A stretch of 38,194 nt of DNA from a virus, in IMG/VR virus record IMGVR_UViG_3300030943_000078, positions 1-38,194 of that record; one strand, written 5' to 3'. The notes below the pieces were generated by a model. It had not been told where the DNA came from, ran no database searches, and worked only from the letters and a program-made list of their open reading frames with translations. Below are positions 21,917 to 29,348 of this stretch, one piece after another. A program made the position numbers and the translations under genes. Each line of letters starts with the position of its first letter. Position 1 is the stretch's first letter.

Positions 21917-22910
21917 AACAGTTCTCTCGGTATCACCGTCGGCGTGGATGGTGTGGGAAAAGTGCGCACTGTCACTGCAAAACGTGAAACAGCCGTTTGT
22001 GTTAGAGCGTGACGAATATGCGAAAGCCGGAACGTTGCTTCACGAACATATTGAAAGCCAATTAAAAAGCCGCGGCGTTATAGAAACCCTCGACGGTGAC
22101 GACGCCGAGATCGTGCGCTTCGCCGTCGAAACGGTATACAACGAAGTCGGCAAAAAAGCCCTTTTAATAGAAACGAAACTTTCAGTCACGACAAACGGCG
22201 TTGAGTTTTCCGGCAAACCCGATTGCAGCGTCATGCAGCAAGACACGGTTGTCGTCGTGGATTTTAAAGCGGGATGGCGCGAAGTTGAGGCCGAGGGTAA
22301 TAGCCAGCTTAAAATCTACGCGCACGCACTCGCTCGCGGTGACAAGAAAATAACAAAGTGGCGCGGTGTTATCATTAACGCCCGTTTCAATTCCGTGTCA
22401 TATACCGGTGGCGACATTGATCCAAACTACCTATCAAACACCGCGAAAGATATACTCGACCGTACGAAGAAAAAGCAGTATAAAACAAGCAACCACTGTG
22501 CATATTGTCAGCGGCTTTCAACGTGTAAAATGATACGCGATGCAATTGCCGCATGGATAAAGCCCGGCGCGATTGACTCTATAACAAGAGAACCTGAAAA
22601 GTTGGCTGAGGCGCTTCGTCTTGCAAAACCTGCGGAAAAGCTCTTTGAAACGATAAAGAAAGAAGCACAACTTTTTATGGATCTCGGCGGCGAGATACCC
22701 GGCACGACGGTTGAATATACGGCAGGGACACGGACGTGGCCGAGGGATTTAACAGTTGTTGCCGTTGCTGATAGAATAGGCTTGAAACCTAAAGACATGG
22801 TTGAAGAGTCTATCATATCACCGGCAGGCGCGGAAAAGAAAGGTGCGTCAAAAGAAGCGGTAAACGCGATTGCAATCCGTCCGCCGCGCAAGGGGTTTAA
22901 GTTTGTTTAA
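21852..22910 (+). CDS. DUF2800-type PD-(D/E)XK exonuclease (Cas4/RecB-like)
   Basis: A 352-residue protein starting MKTVKKSSKPKPAPKLKESK, preceded by GGGG six bases upstream. It has the RecB-family nuclease order: SPSAWMVWEKCALS at the start of the core, GTLLHEHIE (active His), SGKPDCSV then VVVDFKAG (PD...DxK pair) and QLKIYAHAL (QxxxY). A Cys cluster CAYCQRLSTC, with an earlier Cys, could hold an iron-sulfur or zinc site as in Cas4. Role in phage: end resection for recombination or replication, together with the ssDNA-binding protein that follows. Residues about 275 to 285 (AEKLFETIKKE) recur in the small gene at 26518. Confidence 0.8.
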   Translation: MKTVKKSSKPKPAPKLKESKSKTVLSVSPSAWMVWEKCALSLQNVKQPFVLERDEYAKAGTLLHEHIESQLKSRGVIETLDGDDAEIVRFAVETVYNEVGKKALLIETKLSVTTNGVEFSGKPDCSVMQQDTVVVVDFKAGWREVEAEGNSQLKIYAHALARGDKKITKWRGVIINARFNSVSYTGGDIDPNYLSNTAKDILDRTKKKQYKTSNHCAYCQRLSTCKMIRDAIAAWIKPGAIDSITREPEKLAEALRLAKPAEKLFETIKKEAQLFMDLGGEIPGTTVEYTAGTRTWPRDLTVVAVADRIGLKPKDMVEESIISPAGAEKKGASKEAVNAIAIRPPRKGFKFV

Positions 22911-22961
22911 GGGGGCTATTTTGGCCTAGAAAAGATTAAAATTTATAAGGTGGTACAGAAG

Positions 22962-23675
22962 ATGGCAAAGAAAGTTGCAACAGTTGAAAAGATGAAGGCT
23001 TCAGATTTTCTTTCTGAAGCGGTAGGCAAGTCGGAACTTGTGGTCACAAAGATCACGCCGAAGGGCATCAATGCGGTAATACGCAATGTAATGCTGAATT
23101 GGGTTTTCATCGACAGACCCGCACAGGACAAAGACGACCCTCTAAAAGCATCTTTCAGAACACAGATGGTTTTGCAGGGTGGTGAAAAAGAGTTTGTGCA
23201 AGCGATGAAAAGCGCGCTCACGCAGTATTTAAAAAGTGCGTCGGTAGCGTGGGGCGCAGATTTACGTCTGAAGGTGCTTAACAATTCGCTCATGCTTGAC
23301 GTTGACAAGTCGCTTTTTAAGCAGACAGAGCAGGGCCTTTCTCTTGCAGCGCATCAAACCGTCAGACGTGAAACCGACCTTGACGAGTTTATTGCGAAGT
23401 ACCCGCCGACGGTCAGACTTTCTGATAATTCAGATTGCCCGCCGTCACTCGTGCAGCAGGAATTTTATTCCGGTATGTTCGCAGACGTCGCTGTGTTCAT
23501 TTCATCGTATGAGGTGGACGCAGGGCGCGGGATCACAATGTATTTAAACGGTGTCAGGAAAGTCGCGGACGGTGAGCGCATAGCGTCAATCGATCCGTTT
23601 GCAGATGTTCCCCCGTCAAATAACGTGATTGAACACAAGCCGAAAGGCGGCAAAGTGAAAGGTGCTTTACTGTAG
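22962..23675 (+). CDS. DUF2815-type single-strand DNA-binding protein
   Basis: A 237-residue protein from ATG 22962 (MAKKVATVEKMKASDFLSEA; AAGG 11 bases upstream; an in-frame GTG at 22950 overlaps that site). The core matches DUF2815-type phage proteins, related to T7 gp2.5-like OB-fold ssDNA-binding proteins: repeated strands, EFYSGMFADVAVFIS ('SGxxA' strand) and a DAGRGITMYLNGVRKV strand. The C-terminus is variable. It lies between nuclease and polymerase, the standard order (DUF2800, DUF2815, polymerase A). It would coat ssDNA during replication and recombination. Confidence 0.8.
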   Translation: MAKKVATVEKMKASDFLSEAVGKSELVVTKITPKGINAVIRNVMLNWVFIDRPAQDKDDPLKASFRTQMVLQGGEKEFVQAMKSALTQYLKSASVAWGADLRLKVLNNSLMLDVDKSLFKQTEQGLSLAAHQTVRRETDLDEFIAKYPPTVRLSDNSDCPPSLVQQEFYSGMFADVAVFISSYEVDAGRGITMYLNGVRKVADGERIASIDPFADVPPSNNVIEHKPKGGKVKGALL

Positions 23676-23681
23676 ATGAAA

Positions 23682-23710
23682 AAACCCTCGCTCTTTTGGG
23701 GCGAGGGTTT
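23682..23710 (+). terminator. Hairpin between SSB and polymerase genes
   Basis: A perfect 10-bp stem, AAACCCTCGC pairing with GCGAGGGTTT, with a 9-base loop, starting eight bases after the ssDNA-binding gene stop. Only three T follow (TTTCACAATG), so it is a weak intrinsic terminator or attenuator rather than a full stop, since the polymerase gene lies 49 bases further on. It may also protect the upstream mRNA. Confidence 0.6.
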
Positions 23711-23758
23711 CACAATGGAAACAGTCTCAATGCGTCAAACATTGAAGGGGATAAAACA

Positions 23759-25651
23759 ATGCAGTCAAAAAGAATAAAAAATGTCAAGCTATTATTTATA
23801 GATTTAGAAACAAAATCGTCGTGCCCGATTGAAAACGGGCCGACGAGGTACTTCGCCGACAAGCATGCGGACTGGCTGATCTGCGCCGTCATTGATCCGA
23901 TTGCGTCGGGTAAAACCTCGTCAATGAGTCAATCATTCATACAGACAAATTATACCGGCGGGAAAAAGATTTCCGCGAAGGTGTTAAACCATAAAGGACT
24001 TTTTGTTGCTCATAATTGGTTTTTCGAGTGGTCTTTCTTTGCTCAATTCTACCCCGGTACAAGGGCGGCTGATTTTAAAAATTGGGTGTGTACGGCCGCC
24101 CTTGCCCGTTGGTTTGGTATATGCGCACCGCGCGCGAAACTCGAAGACGTTGCGGCGGCGTTTGATTTAGAAAAAATGCCTGAAGGTAAAAACCTGATTG
24201 CCCGGTACTGCGTGCCGCAAAAGGACGGCGGTTTTAATATCTGCGTGAAAGGCAGCGACGACGCTATCATGTTTGAAAAGTACTGCCTAAAAGACGCCGA
24301 GCTGTCGAAAGCGATATTCGAAAAGCTCGACGGTCACGGCGGTTTTAATTATGAAGAATTCCGGGCGGCGCAGGCGATCGACGTCCGGGGCGTGCCGGTT
24401 GATGTAAAAGCTGCCGCGTTTTTACTAAAGCGGAAAGACAAAGACAAACGCGAAGCATACGCAAAAGCTGAGGCGATCGCAGGGAAAACACCGGGCGGGG
24501 CGCTGGTACTGTCTGCGTCGGGCGCGTTTGTAGAATACATGCAGAACGAATTCGACATTGATCTACCCGACGCACGCGCGGGGACGCTTGACGCGATTGA
24601 TTTCACTACCGACGTTGATTCTCGCAAAATCGAATACGTTCTGTATATCAGAAAACTTTTAACCGCGCGGGCCGGTGACAAGGCCGAGGCAATATTAAAC
24701 CGCGTCCATAATGACCGGGTGCGAAGTGCGACCGTGTTTCATGCAGCAGGCACGGGCCGGTTCCAGTCATGGGGCACAAACTTCTTTAACTTTTCCCGGC
24801 AGAAAGTTAAAAACTGGGAAAAGGAAAAGAACACCGCACCCGTTCCCGCTTTGCAGCGTGGTATCATTCGCACACCAAAGGGGAAAACGCTCATTGAAAG
24901 CGATTGGCGCGGGATTGAAAATTATTTATCTCTTTATTTTGCAGGCGATTACGAACAGCTCGCACGCATAGAAGCGGGCGAATCACCCTATTTGATTTTT
25001 GCGGAAAGCCTGTACGGTGAATCAATTACAAAATCAGACAAAAGATATGTCCCGGCAAAATCGGGCGTGCTCGGTTGCGGTTATGGTGCAGGTGCAAAAA
25101 AATTCTCGATAGTGTATAATCTGTCTCTTGACGAAGCGACGCGCGTGCGTGACGGATGGCATCGAATGAATAAGCGCATCGTCGCTCTGTGGTATGATTT
25201 TTCTGATGCGTTTAAAATGGCATCTATCCGGCGCGAAGAGGCAACGTCTCACGGTTTTATCTTTTCCCCGCTCGGTAATGATAACGACGTAAAAATAACT
25301 TTGCTTGACGGCCATGTTCTTTATTATCGCGGTCTTGTAATATGTCACGACGCAAAAAACCGATTGCAGATTTTGCGTGATAGTACCGTATTGCATGGCG
25401 GGCTGCTTTTGGAGAACCTTATGCAAGCCACATGTGCGCGGTTGTTGTACAGGGCACTCGTTGCGTGTGAGACGAAGGGTTTAGAAGTGGTGCTGCACGT
25501 GTATGATAGTATAATGATCGAGTCGTGGACAAAAAACGCGAAGAAAGACGCCGCAGAGCTTAAACGAATTATGACAAACCCACCCGCGTGGGCGCCGGAT
25601 TTACGTCTTGCTGTTGACATCCGCATCGGTAAACGATGGACGAAGGAATAA
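23759..25651 (+). CDS. Family A DNA polymerase with 3'-5' exonuclease
   Basis: A 630-residue polymerase from ATG 23759 (AAGGGG upstream). The exonuclease part has Exo I (LLFIDLETKSS, D15/E17), Exo II (AHNWFFEW) and Exo III (YCLKDAELS, Y175/D179). The polymerase part has motif A (TLIESDWRGIENYLSLY; the usual DYS is replaced by SDW), a conserved helix with VPAKSGVLGCGYG (motif B Lys and Tyr-Gly) and motif C (VLHVYDSIMIE). The length is that of short phage polymerases that work with a separate primase-helicase, here at 29345. It would synthesise both strands with proofreading. No thioredoxin-binding loop is obvious. Confidence 0.95.
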   Translation: MQSKRIKNVKLLFIDLETKSSCPIENGPTRYFADKHADWLICAVIDPIASGKTSSMSQSFIQTNYTGGKKISAKVLNHKGLFVAHNWFFEWSFFAQFYPGTRAADFKNWVCTAALARWFGICAPRAKLEDVAAAFDLEKMPEGKNLIARYCVPQKDGGFNICVKGSDDAIMFEKYCLKDAELSKAIFEKLDGHGGFNYEEFRAAQAIDVRGVPVDVKAAAFLLKRKDKDKREAYAKAEAIAGKTPGGALVLSASGAFVEYMQNEFDIDLPDARAGTLDAIDFTTDVDSRKIEYVLYIRKLLTARAGDKAEAILNRVHNDRVRSATVFHAAGTGRFQSWGTNFFNFSRQKVKNWEKEKNTAPVPALQRGIIRTPKGKTLIESDWRGIENYLSLYFAGDYEQLARIEAGESPYLIFAESLYGESITKSDKRYVPAKSGVLGCGYGAGAKKFSIVYNLSLDEATRVRDGWHRMNKRIVALWYDFSDAFKMASIRREEATSHGFIFSPLGNDNDVKITLLDGHVLYYRGLVICHDAKNRLQILRDSTVLHGGLLLENLMQATCARLLYRALVACETKGLEVVLHVYDSIMIESWTKNAKKDAAELKRIMTNPPAWAPDLRLAVDIRIGKRWTKE

Positions 25652-25655
25652 AAAG

Positions 25656-25707
25656 TTAAAGAATAATAAGAAAAATAGTTGACAAACGGGCGCGGCGGGC
25701 GTAGTGT
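25656..25707 (+). promoter_or_regulatory. Promoter P4 (TTGACA-17-TAGTGT)
   Basis: TTGACA (25679..25684), 17-nt GC-rich spacer, TAGTGT (25702..25707), preceded by TTAAAGAATAATAAG and AAAAATAG (25656..25678). It starts five bases after the polymerase stop and drives the small-gene and helicase operon. TAGTGTCT followed by TATA is shared with P3. Confidence 0.85.
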
Positions 25708-25727
25708 CTTTATAACGGAGCAACACA

Positions 25728-25958
25728 ATGAGACTTTCACAAGAGGAAAAATTCAACCGAGAAGCGGAAAAGTTAGAACGGACGTTTAATCGCGTTCGTG
25801 CTCGCTTCATAAAATTAGCACACGGCGCGGACGTTTCTTTTGACACTGCCGGGTTCGTTTGTTTAACATACGCGAGCGGTCAAGTTTTTAAATGTCGCGG
25901 CCCGCTCGCTGATTCAGTTTTCGGCTATGCACCAAAAGGGGAAGAAAATGAAAAATAA
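25728..25958 (+). CDS. Small basic protein, unknown
   Basis: A 76-residue protein starting MRLSQEEKFNREAEKLERTF. GGAG lies seven bases before the ATG; the gene is the first behind P4. A charged N-terminal coil is followed by a strand region (ADVSFDTAGFVCLTYASGQV). No family is recognised. The C-terminus overlaps the next gene by 11 bases. Confidence 0.55.
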   Translation: MRLSQEEKFNREAEKLERTFNRVRARFIKLAHGADVSFDTAGFVCLTYASGQVFKCRGPLADSVFGYAPKGEENEK

Positions 25959-26118
25959 AACATTGTACATTATCATTATAGCTTTTCTTGCCGGATACCT
26001 TGCCGCGATGGCACTTATCGGCGTCACGGTTAAAGAGATCGGGCAAACACAAAAGAATCAAGGCGACCGGCTCGCAGAAATTGAGTACTATCTTGATCGG
26101 ATCGGGGTAATAAAATGA
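25948..26118 (+). CDS. Small single-pass membrane protein, unknown
   Basis: A 56-residue protein from ATG 25948 (AAGGGG upstream; the earlier in-frame ATG at 25927 lies within the previous gene). One clear transmembrane helix follows a short basic start (LYIIIIAFLAGYLAAMALIG), then a polar tail that could form a coiled coil (KNQGDRLAEIEYYLDRIG). The membrane location is visible; the function is not. Small early membrane proteins in phages often affect superinfection or host division. Confidence 0.55.
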   Translation: MKNKTLYIIIIAFLAGYLAAMALIGVTVKEIGQTQKNQGDRLAEIEYYLDRIGVIK

Positions 26119-26312
26119 AAATACAAGAAATGATACACAAGGGTTTTAAGCTGCGCGCGTGGATGATGAAAAAATCACGCGGTGAGTGTCGCGTTGTGGT
26201 AAAGCTCAGTAAAAAAACAATACGCGGCGAGCGCTATTATGTGGTACACTCGCCGCAGGTTGAAACGATTCTGTCAGACGTGGAGTTCACTGAGCCGGTG
26301 TTATTGAAATGA
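26115..26312 (+). CDS. Small basic beta protein, unknown
   Basis: A 65-residue protein starting MKIQEMIHKGFKLRAWMMKK, overlapping the previous gene by four bases. It is basic with strand-like segments (CRVVVKLSKKTIRGERYYVV, HSPQVETILSDVEF). The size and charge would suit a nucleic-acid-binding protein. No family is recognised. Confidence 0.5.
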   Translation: MKIQEMIHKGFKLRAWMMKKSRGECRVVVKLSKKTIRGERYYVVHSPQVETILSDVEFTEPVLLK

Positions 26313-26521
26313 TTGTGAACACAGTAGAACAAAATAGAAAAATAATCGCGCAACAGACGCGCAAGCTGTACAGTGCCGGAGCGAATAGGATATTTGTTGA
26401 TTGTGGTTCGTGTGGTATAACTATTTCGATACTGTTTTCATGTCGCTGTTTAGAATGCGGAATATGGTTTTGTCAGCGGTGCGCAAAAGATCATTTTAAA
26501 ATTGACGAGGTGTCAAAATGA
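26309..26521 (+). CDS. Small zinc-finger-like Cys-rich protein
   Basis: A 70-residue protein starting MIVNTVEQNRKIIAQQTRKL, overlapping the previous gene by four bases. Cys pairs in CGSCG, CRCLECG and FCQRCAKDHF, with a His, form a likely zinc-binding treble-clef or B-box-like unit. Small zinc proteins in early operons of phages commonly bind nucleic acid or host proteins. Function unknown. Confidence 0.55.
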   Translation: MIVNTVEQNRKIIAQQTRKLYSAGANRIFVDCGSCGITISILFSCRCLECGIWFCQRCAKDHFKIDEVSK

Positions 26522-26709
26522 ACTGCTCGACGTGTACACATGAGGGAACGATGGCCTGCGATCTATGCAGCGACGGTTTCGATTTATATACGCCGATGGA
26601 AAAAGACGACGCGGGGAAACTTCGCCCCGGTCTGTTTCCGATGGAAAGCGCAGAGAAGCTTTTCGAGACCATAAAGAAAGAATTGATGCGCTTTTCCGGC
26701 ACTGGATAG
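26518..26709 (+). CDS. Cys-rich protein with DUF5664-like start (5' part of split gene)
   Basis: A 63-residue protein with CSTCTHEGTMACDLC (two CxxC pairs) and then DDAGKLRPGLFP, which resembles the 'DAGKxRxxLxP' start of DUF5664 (dATP/dGTP-pyrophosphohydrolase-like) proteins. The reading frame closes at 26709, but the C-terminal DUF5664 signature continues in the -1 frame (see next entry). Residues AEKLFETIKKE match a stretch of the nuclease at 21852 exactly, with different codons. It is either a frameshifted gene or two short products made by a programmed -1 shift. Confidence 0.5.
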   Translation: MNCSTCTHEGTMACDLCSDGFDLYTPMEKDDAGKLRPGLFPMESAEKLFETIKKELMRFSGTG

Positions 26710-26840
26710 CGTGGAAGACGGGAGAGGAAAACGACGCGGAGTCCGGACTTTCACACGCTGCGCACTTTGCGACGAACGCGATTTTTCTTTTGTACTTTGA
26801 TATTATGAAAAAGGAAGGCGGCAATGGCCTCACGAAATAA
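26682..26840 (+). pseudogene. DUF5664-like C-terminal fragment in the -1 frame
   Basis: The frame one base back from the preceding gene reads IDALFRHWIAWKTGEENDAE, then SGLSHAAHFATNAIFLLYF. This matches the 'RHxxAWxxGExxDxESGLxHxAHxxxNxxFLL' core of DUF5664 proteins of phages. No good start codon precedes it, so it is either the second half of a -1 frameshifted gene (an A-rich run AAAGAAAG lies at the junction) or a decayed remnant. The middle of a normal DUF5664 protein, with its YGxxKY motif, is missing. It ends inside the next gene. Confidence 0.55.
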
Positions 26841-27180
26841 AGATGAACGCTCGCACGTTAATGCGCTCATAAAAGCAATCCAGAAAAATTCACCCGGTGT
26901 GTACGCATACATAGACCGGGATGCGGGAAACGTGCGGCACACGTCAAGCGGATGGGATTTTCATCTTTCGTTTATGAAAAAAATTGTATACTGTGAAGCA
27001 AAGGAAGAAAACGGAAAACTGAGTGACTGGCAAGAGTTTACGCGCGCGCTAATTCTTGCGAGTGGCACGCCGTACAAAGTTGTGAGGTTTTGGAAAAACG
27101 GAATATATTTTTCGTTTGACGACGATGATTTTTTATACATGACAGCGGATGTAATTATTACTGATTTTATAGAGAGCTAA
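26824..27180 (+). CDS. VRR-NUC-like nuclease
   Basis: A 118-residue protein with the VRR-NUC fold pattern: GWDFHLSFMKKIVYCEAKEE gives the D...ExK active site and GKLSDWQEFTRAL the conserved Gln. GGCGG lies upstream of the ATG at 26824. It is immediately followed (no gap) by the SNF2 helicase, a combination that recurs in phages. The likely role is cutting branched or recombining DNA. Length is typical of stand-alone VRR-NUC proteins. Confidence 0.75.
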   Translation: MASRNKDERSHVNALIKAIQKNSPGVYAYIDRDAGNVRHTSSGWDFHLSFMKKIVYCEAKEENGKLSDWQEFTRALILASGTPYKVVRFWKNGIYFSFDDDDFLYMTADVIITDFIES

Positions 27181-28473
27181 ATGAAAAATACTGTACTCCG
27201 TCACTATCAGCAGACCGCCGTCGACAAGGCGCTGCTCGCCTATTATAACGGACATCGCGGGTTTTTAGTAGGTGATAAAATGGGTTTGGGTAAGACGATC
27301 GTTGCGCTGCAAATTGCAGAAAAATTGCCGAAAAAGTACAACGTGATCGGCGTTGTCTGTCCGGCGTTTCTTGTACCGAAATGGCGGCGCGAGATTTTGA
27401 ACCGTTGCGACGATGACCGCGAATACAAGTTTGCACTTTATTCGTATTCTGATTTGTCCGACCCGTCAATACTTGCGCAAGCGAAGTCTGTTAATTATGA
27501 CTTTATAATATTTGACGAAGTGCACTACGCGAAGTCATACAAGGCGGCGCGAACGATTGCAACACTTTCAAAGAACGGCCTGCATAGTGTCGCGACGTTT
27601 CTGCTCGGCCTGTCGGGTACATGGCCGCCTAATAATATTGCCGATTGTTACCAGTGGTTTCACGCATCGCGCTCACCGCTTGCGCCGAAGGGGTACGAAG
27701 AATTTGCGTACGAGTTCGCGGCGTCGTGTTATCGTAATAATTTCGGGCTTCAGGTGTCAGGCTTCAAACCAAACGACCGATGGATGAAACACTTCCCGCC
27801 GGTGTATATTGGCCGCACCATTGACGATGTGACTGACGAGATACCCGAAGGGCTGCGCGTTGACGAGCCGGTCAGCATACCGGCAGCAATAGAAAAAGCA
27901 GAGATTAAACTTTTCGGACGGATTCTAGACGATCCCGATTTAATGCAAAAAGCAATTGAAGCGGCGCCCTCTTTTGACCAGTTGATAGAGTTTAGAAAGA
28001 TGCAGGGGCTTGCGAAAGTGCACGCCGTTATTGACTACACACTCGAAGCGTGGGGAAGTGATGAAAAGAAATTGCTTATATTTTCCTACCACACCGAAGT
28101 CGCGGAAAAGATAGCCACCGAGCTTACAAAGAAAAAACTGCCTGTGACATTGATTACAGGCGTAAACACCGACCCCGACGAGCGGGACACTATTACACAG
28201 AAACTAAACAACGTTGCCGAAAGCGTCATAGTTGCGACAATCGATTCTTTAAAAGAAGGGGTTGACGTAACCGGCTTTTCGCTCACGCTGTTTGCTGAAA
28301 TAGACTGGCGAGCGTGGGCGCTCGAACAGGCTGAAGGTCGGACGCGCCGGATCGGGCAAGAGAAAAACGTCAGATGGGTTTACTTTTTCTTCGATTGCGG
28401 TGTTGATAAGATGATGAGAAAGAAGATTGACGAGAAAAACAAACTTGCAGCAGCAGTGAGGGAGACGGCATGA
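27181..28473 (+). CDS. SNF2-like DNA helicase
   Basis: A 430-residue SF2 helicase of SNF2 type. Motif I GDKMGLGKTIVALQ, motif II FDEVHYAK (DEVH form), motif III GLSGTWPPN, a C-terminal domain with LLIFSYHTEVAEKIA and motif VI EQAEGRTRRIGQ. The ATG follows directly on the VRR-NUC stop. It probably moves on duplex DNA or unwinds intermediates during replication or recombination. Length is short for SNF2 but normal for phage forms. Confidence 0.9.
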   Translation: MKNTVLRHYQQTAVDKALLAYYNGHRGFLVGDKMGLGKTIVALQIAEKLPKKYNVIGVVCPAFLVPKWRREILNRCDDDREYKFALYSYSDLSDPSILAQAKSVNYDFIIFDEVHYAKSYKAARTIATLSKNGLHSVATFLLGLSGTWPPNNIADCYQWFHASRSPLAPKGYEEFAYEFAASCYRNNFGLQVSGFKPNDRWMKHFPPVYIGRTIDDVTDEIPEGLRVDEPVSIPAAIEKAEIKLFGRILDDPDLMQKAIEAAPSFDQLIEFRKMQGLAKVHAVIDYTLEAWGSDEKKLLIFSYHTEVAEKIATELTKKKLPVTLITGVNTDPDERDTITQKLNNVAESVIVATIDSLKEGVDVTGFSLTLFAEIDWRAWALEQAEGRTRRIGQEKNVRWVYFFFDCGVDKMMRKKIDEKNKLAAAVRETA

Positions 28474-29348
28474 AAAAAGGAATAATTGTTTTGTCTTTAT
28501 TTGACGGGATGAGCTGCGGGCGGATCGCATTTGATCGGGCGGGAATAAAAGTGAAAAAATACTACGCAAGCGAAATCGATAAATACGCTCAAATCGTTTC
28601 CGAGAAAAATTATCCTGACATAATCAGACTTGGCGACATTACAAAATGGAAAGAATGGAAAATTGAAAAGCCGGATATTATAATCGGCGGTTCGCCGTGT
28701 CAGGGATTTTCTTTTGCGGGGAAACAGTTAAATTTTGAAGATGTGCGGTCAAAGCTGTTTTTTGTATTTGCGGACATTTTAAAACACTACAAGCCGAAAT
28801 ATTTTTTACTTGAAAACGTGCGGATGAAAAAAGAATACCAGAAAGTAATTTCCGATTGTTTGGGCGTTGAACCTGTTGAGATAAATTCCGCGCTTGTCAG
28901 CGCACAAAATAGAAAACGCCTCTACTGGACAAATATTCCGGACGTCACACAACCAACAGACAAAGGAATATTTTTAAAAGATATTATTGAAACGGGAATT
29001 ACTGAAAAAGATAAATCATATTGTATCGACGCAAACTATGCAAAAGGTTCAAACTACAAACAATACTCAGAAAAATGTCGCCGTCAACTGATAAAAAATA
29101 CTGTCTCATCAAACGGAAAGAGCCTGGCTTTAACATCTAACGCAAATAAAACAGGTAGCGGTGTTTATATTTTAGACGGCTGGAGAAAACTTACTCCGCT
29201 TGAGTGCGAGCGATTACAGACTGTCAATACAATATATGAATTTGAAAATTCATATACAAATCATGTGAGTAATTCACAGCGTTATAAAATGCTCGGTAAC
29301 GGGTGGACGGTTGACGTTATCGCTCATATTTTAAGAGGGTTAAAATGA
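28470..29348 (+). CDS. DNA cytosine-5 methyltransferase
   Basis: A 292-residue C5 methyltransferase with all key motifs: I (LSLFDGMSCGR), IV (GGSPCQGFSFAG, catalytic Cys77), VI (LLENVRM), VIII (SAQNRKRLYW), IX-X (LTPLECERLQT; MLGNGWTVDVIAHIL). It overlaps the helicase by four bases. The gene is visibly more A/T-rich than its neighbours, a sign of separate origin. There is no restriction partner, so it is an orphan enzyme that would mask phage DNA from host restriction. The target sequence cannot be predicted from the short target-recognition region. Confidence 0.9.
   Translation: MKKGIIVLSLFDGMSCGRIAFDRAGIKVKKYYASEIDKYAQIVSEKNYPDIIRLGDITKWKEWKIEKPDIIIGGSPCQGFSFAGKQLNFEDVRSKLFFVFADILKHYKPKYFLLENVRMKKEYQKVISDCLGVEPVEINSALVSAQNRKRLYWTNIPDVTQPTDKGIFLKDIIETGITEKDKSYCIDANYAKGSNYKQYSEKCRRQLIKNTVSSNGKSLALTSNANKTGSGVYILDGWRKLTPLECERLQTVNTIYEFENSYTNHVSNSQRYKMLGNGWTVDVIAHILRGLK

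Noticed and set aside
25034-25426. 130-residue minus-strand frame in the polymerase gene
   Set aside because: Overlaps conserved polymerase motifs, has no ribosome site and no family features.
28470-29348. C5 methyltransferase as part of a restriction-modification system
   Set aside because: No restriction endonuclease gene lies next to it; the neighbours are replication genes.
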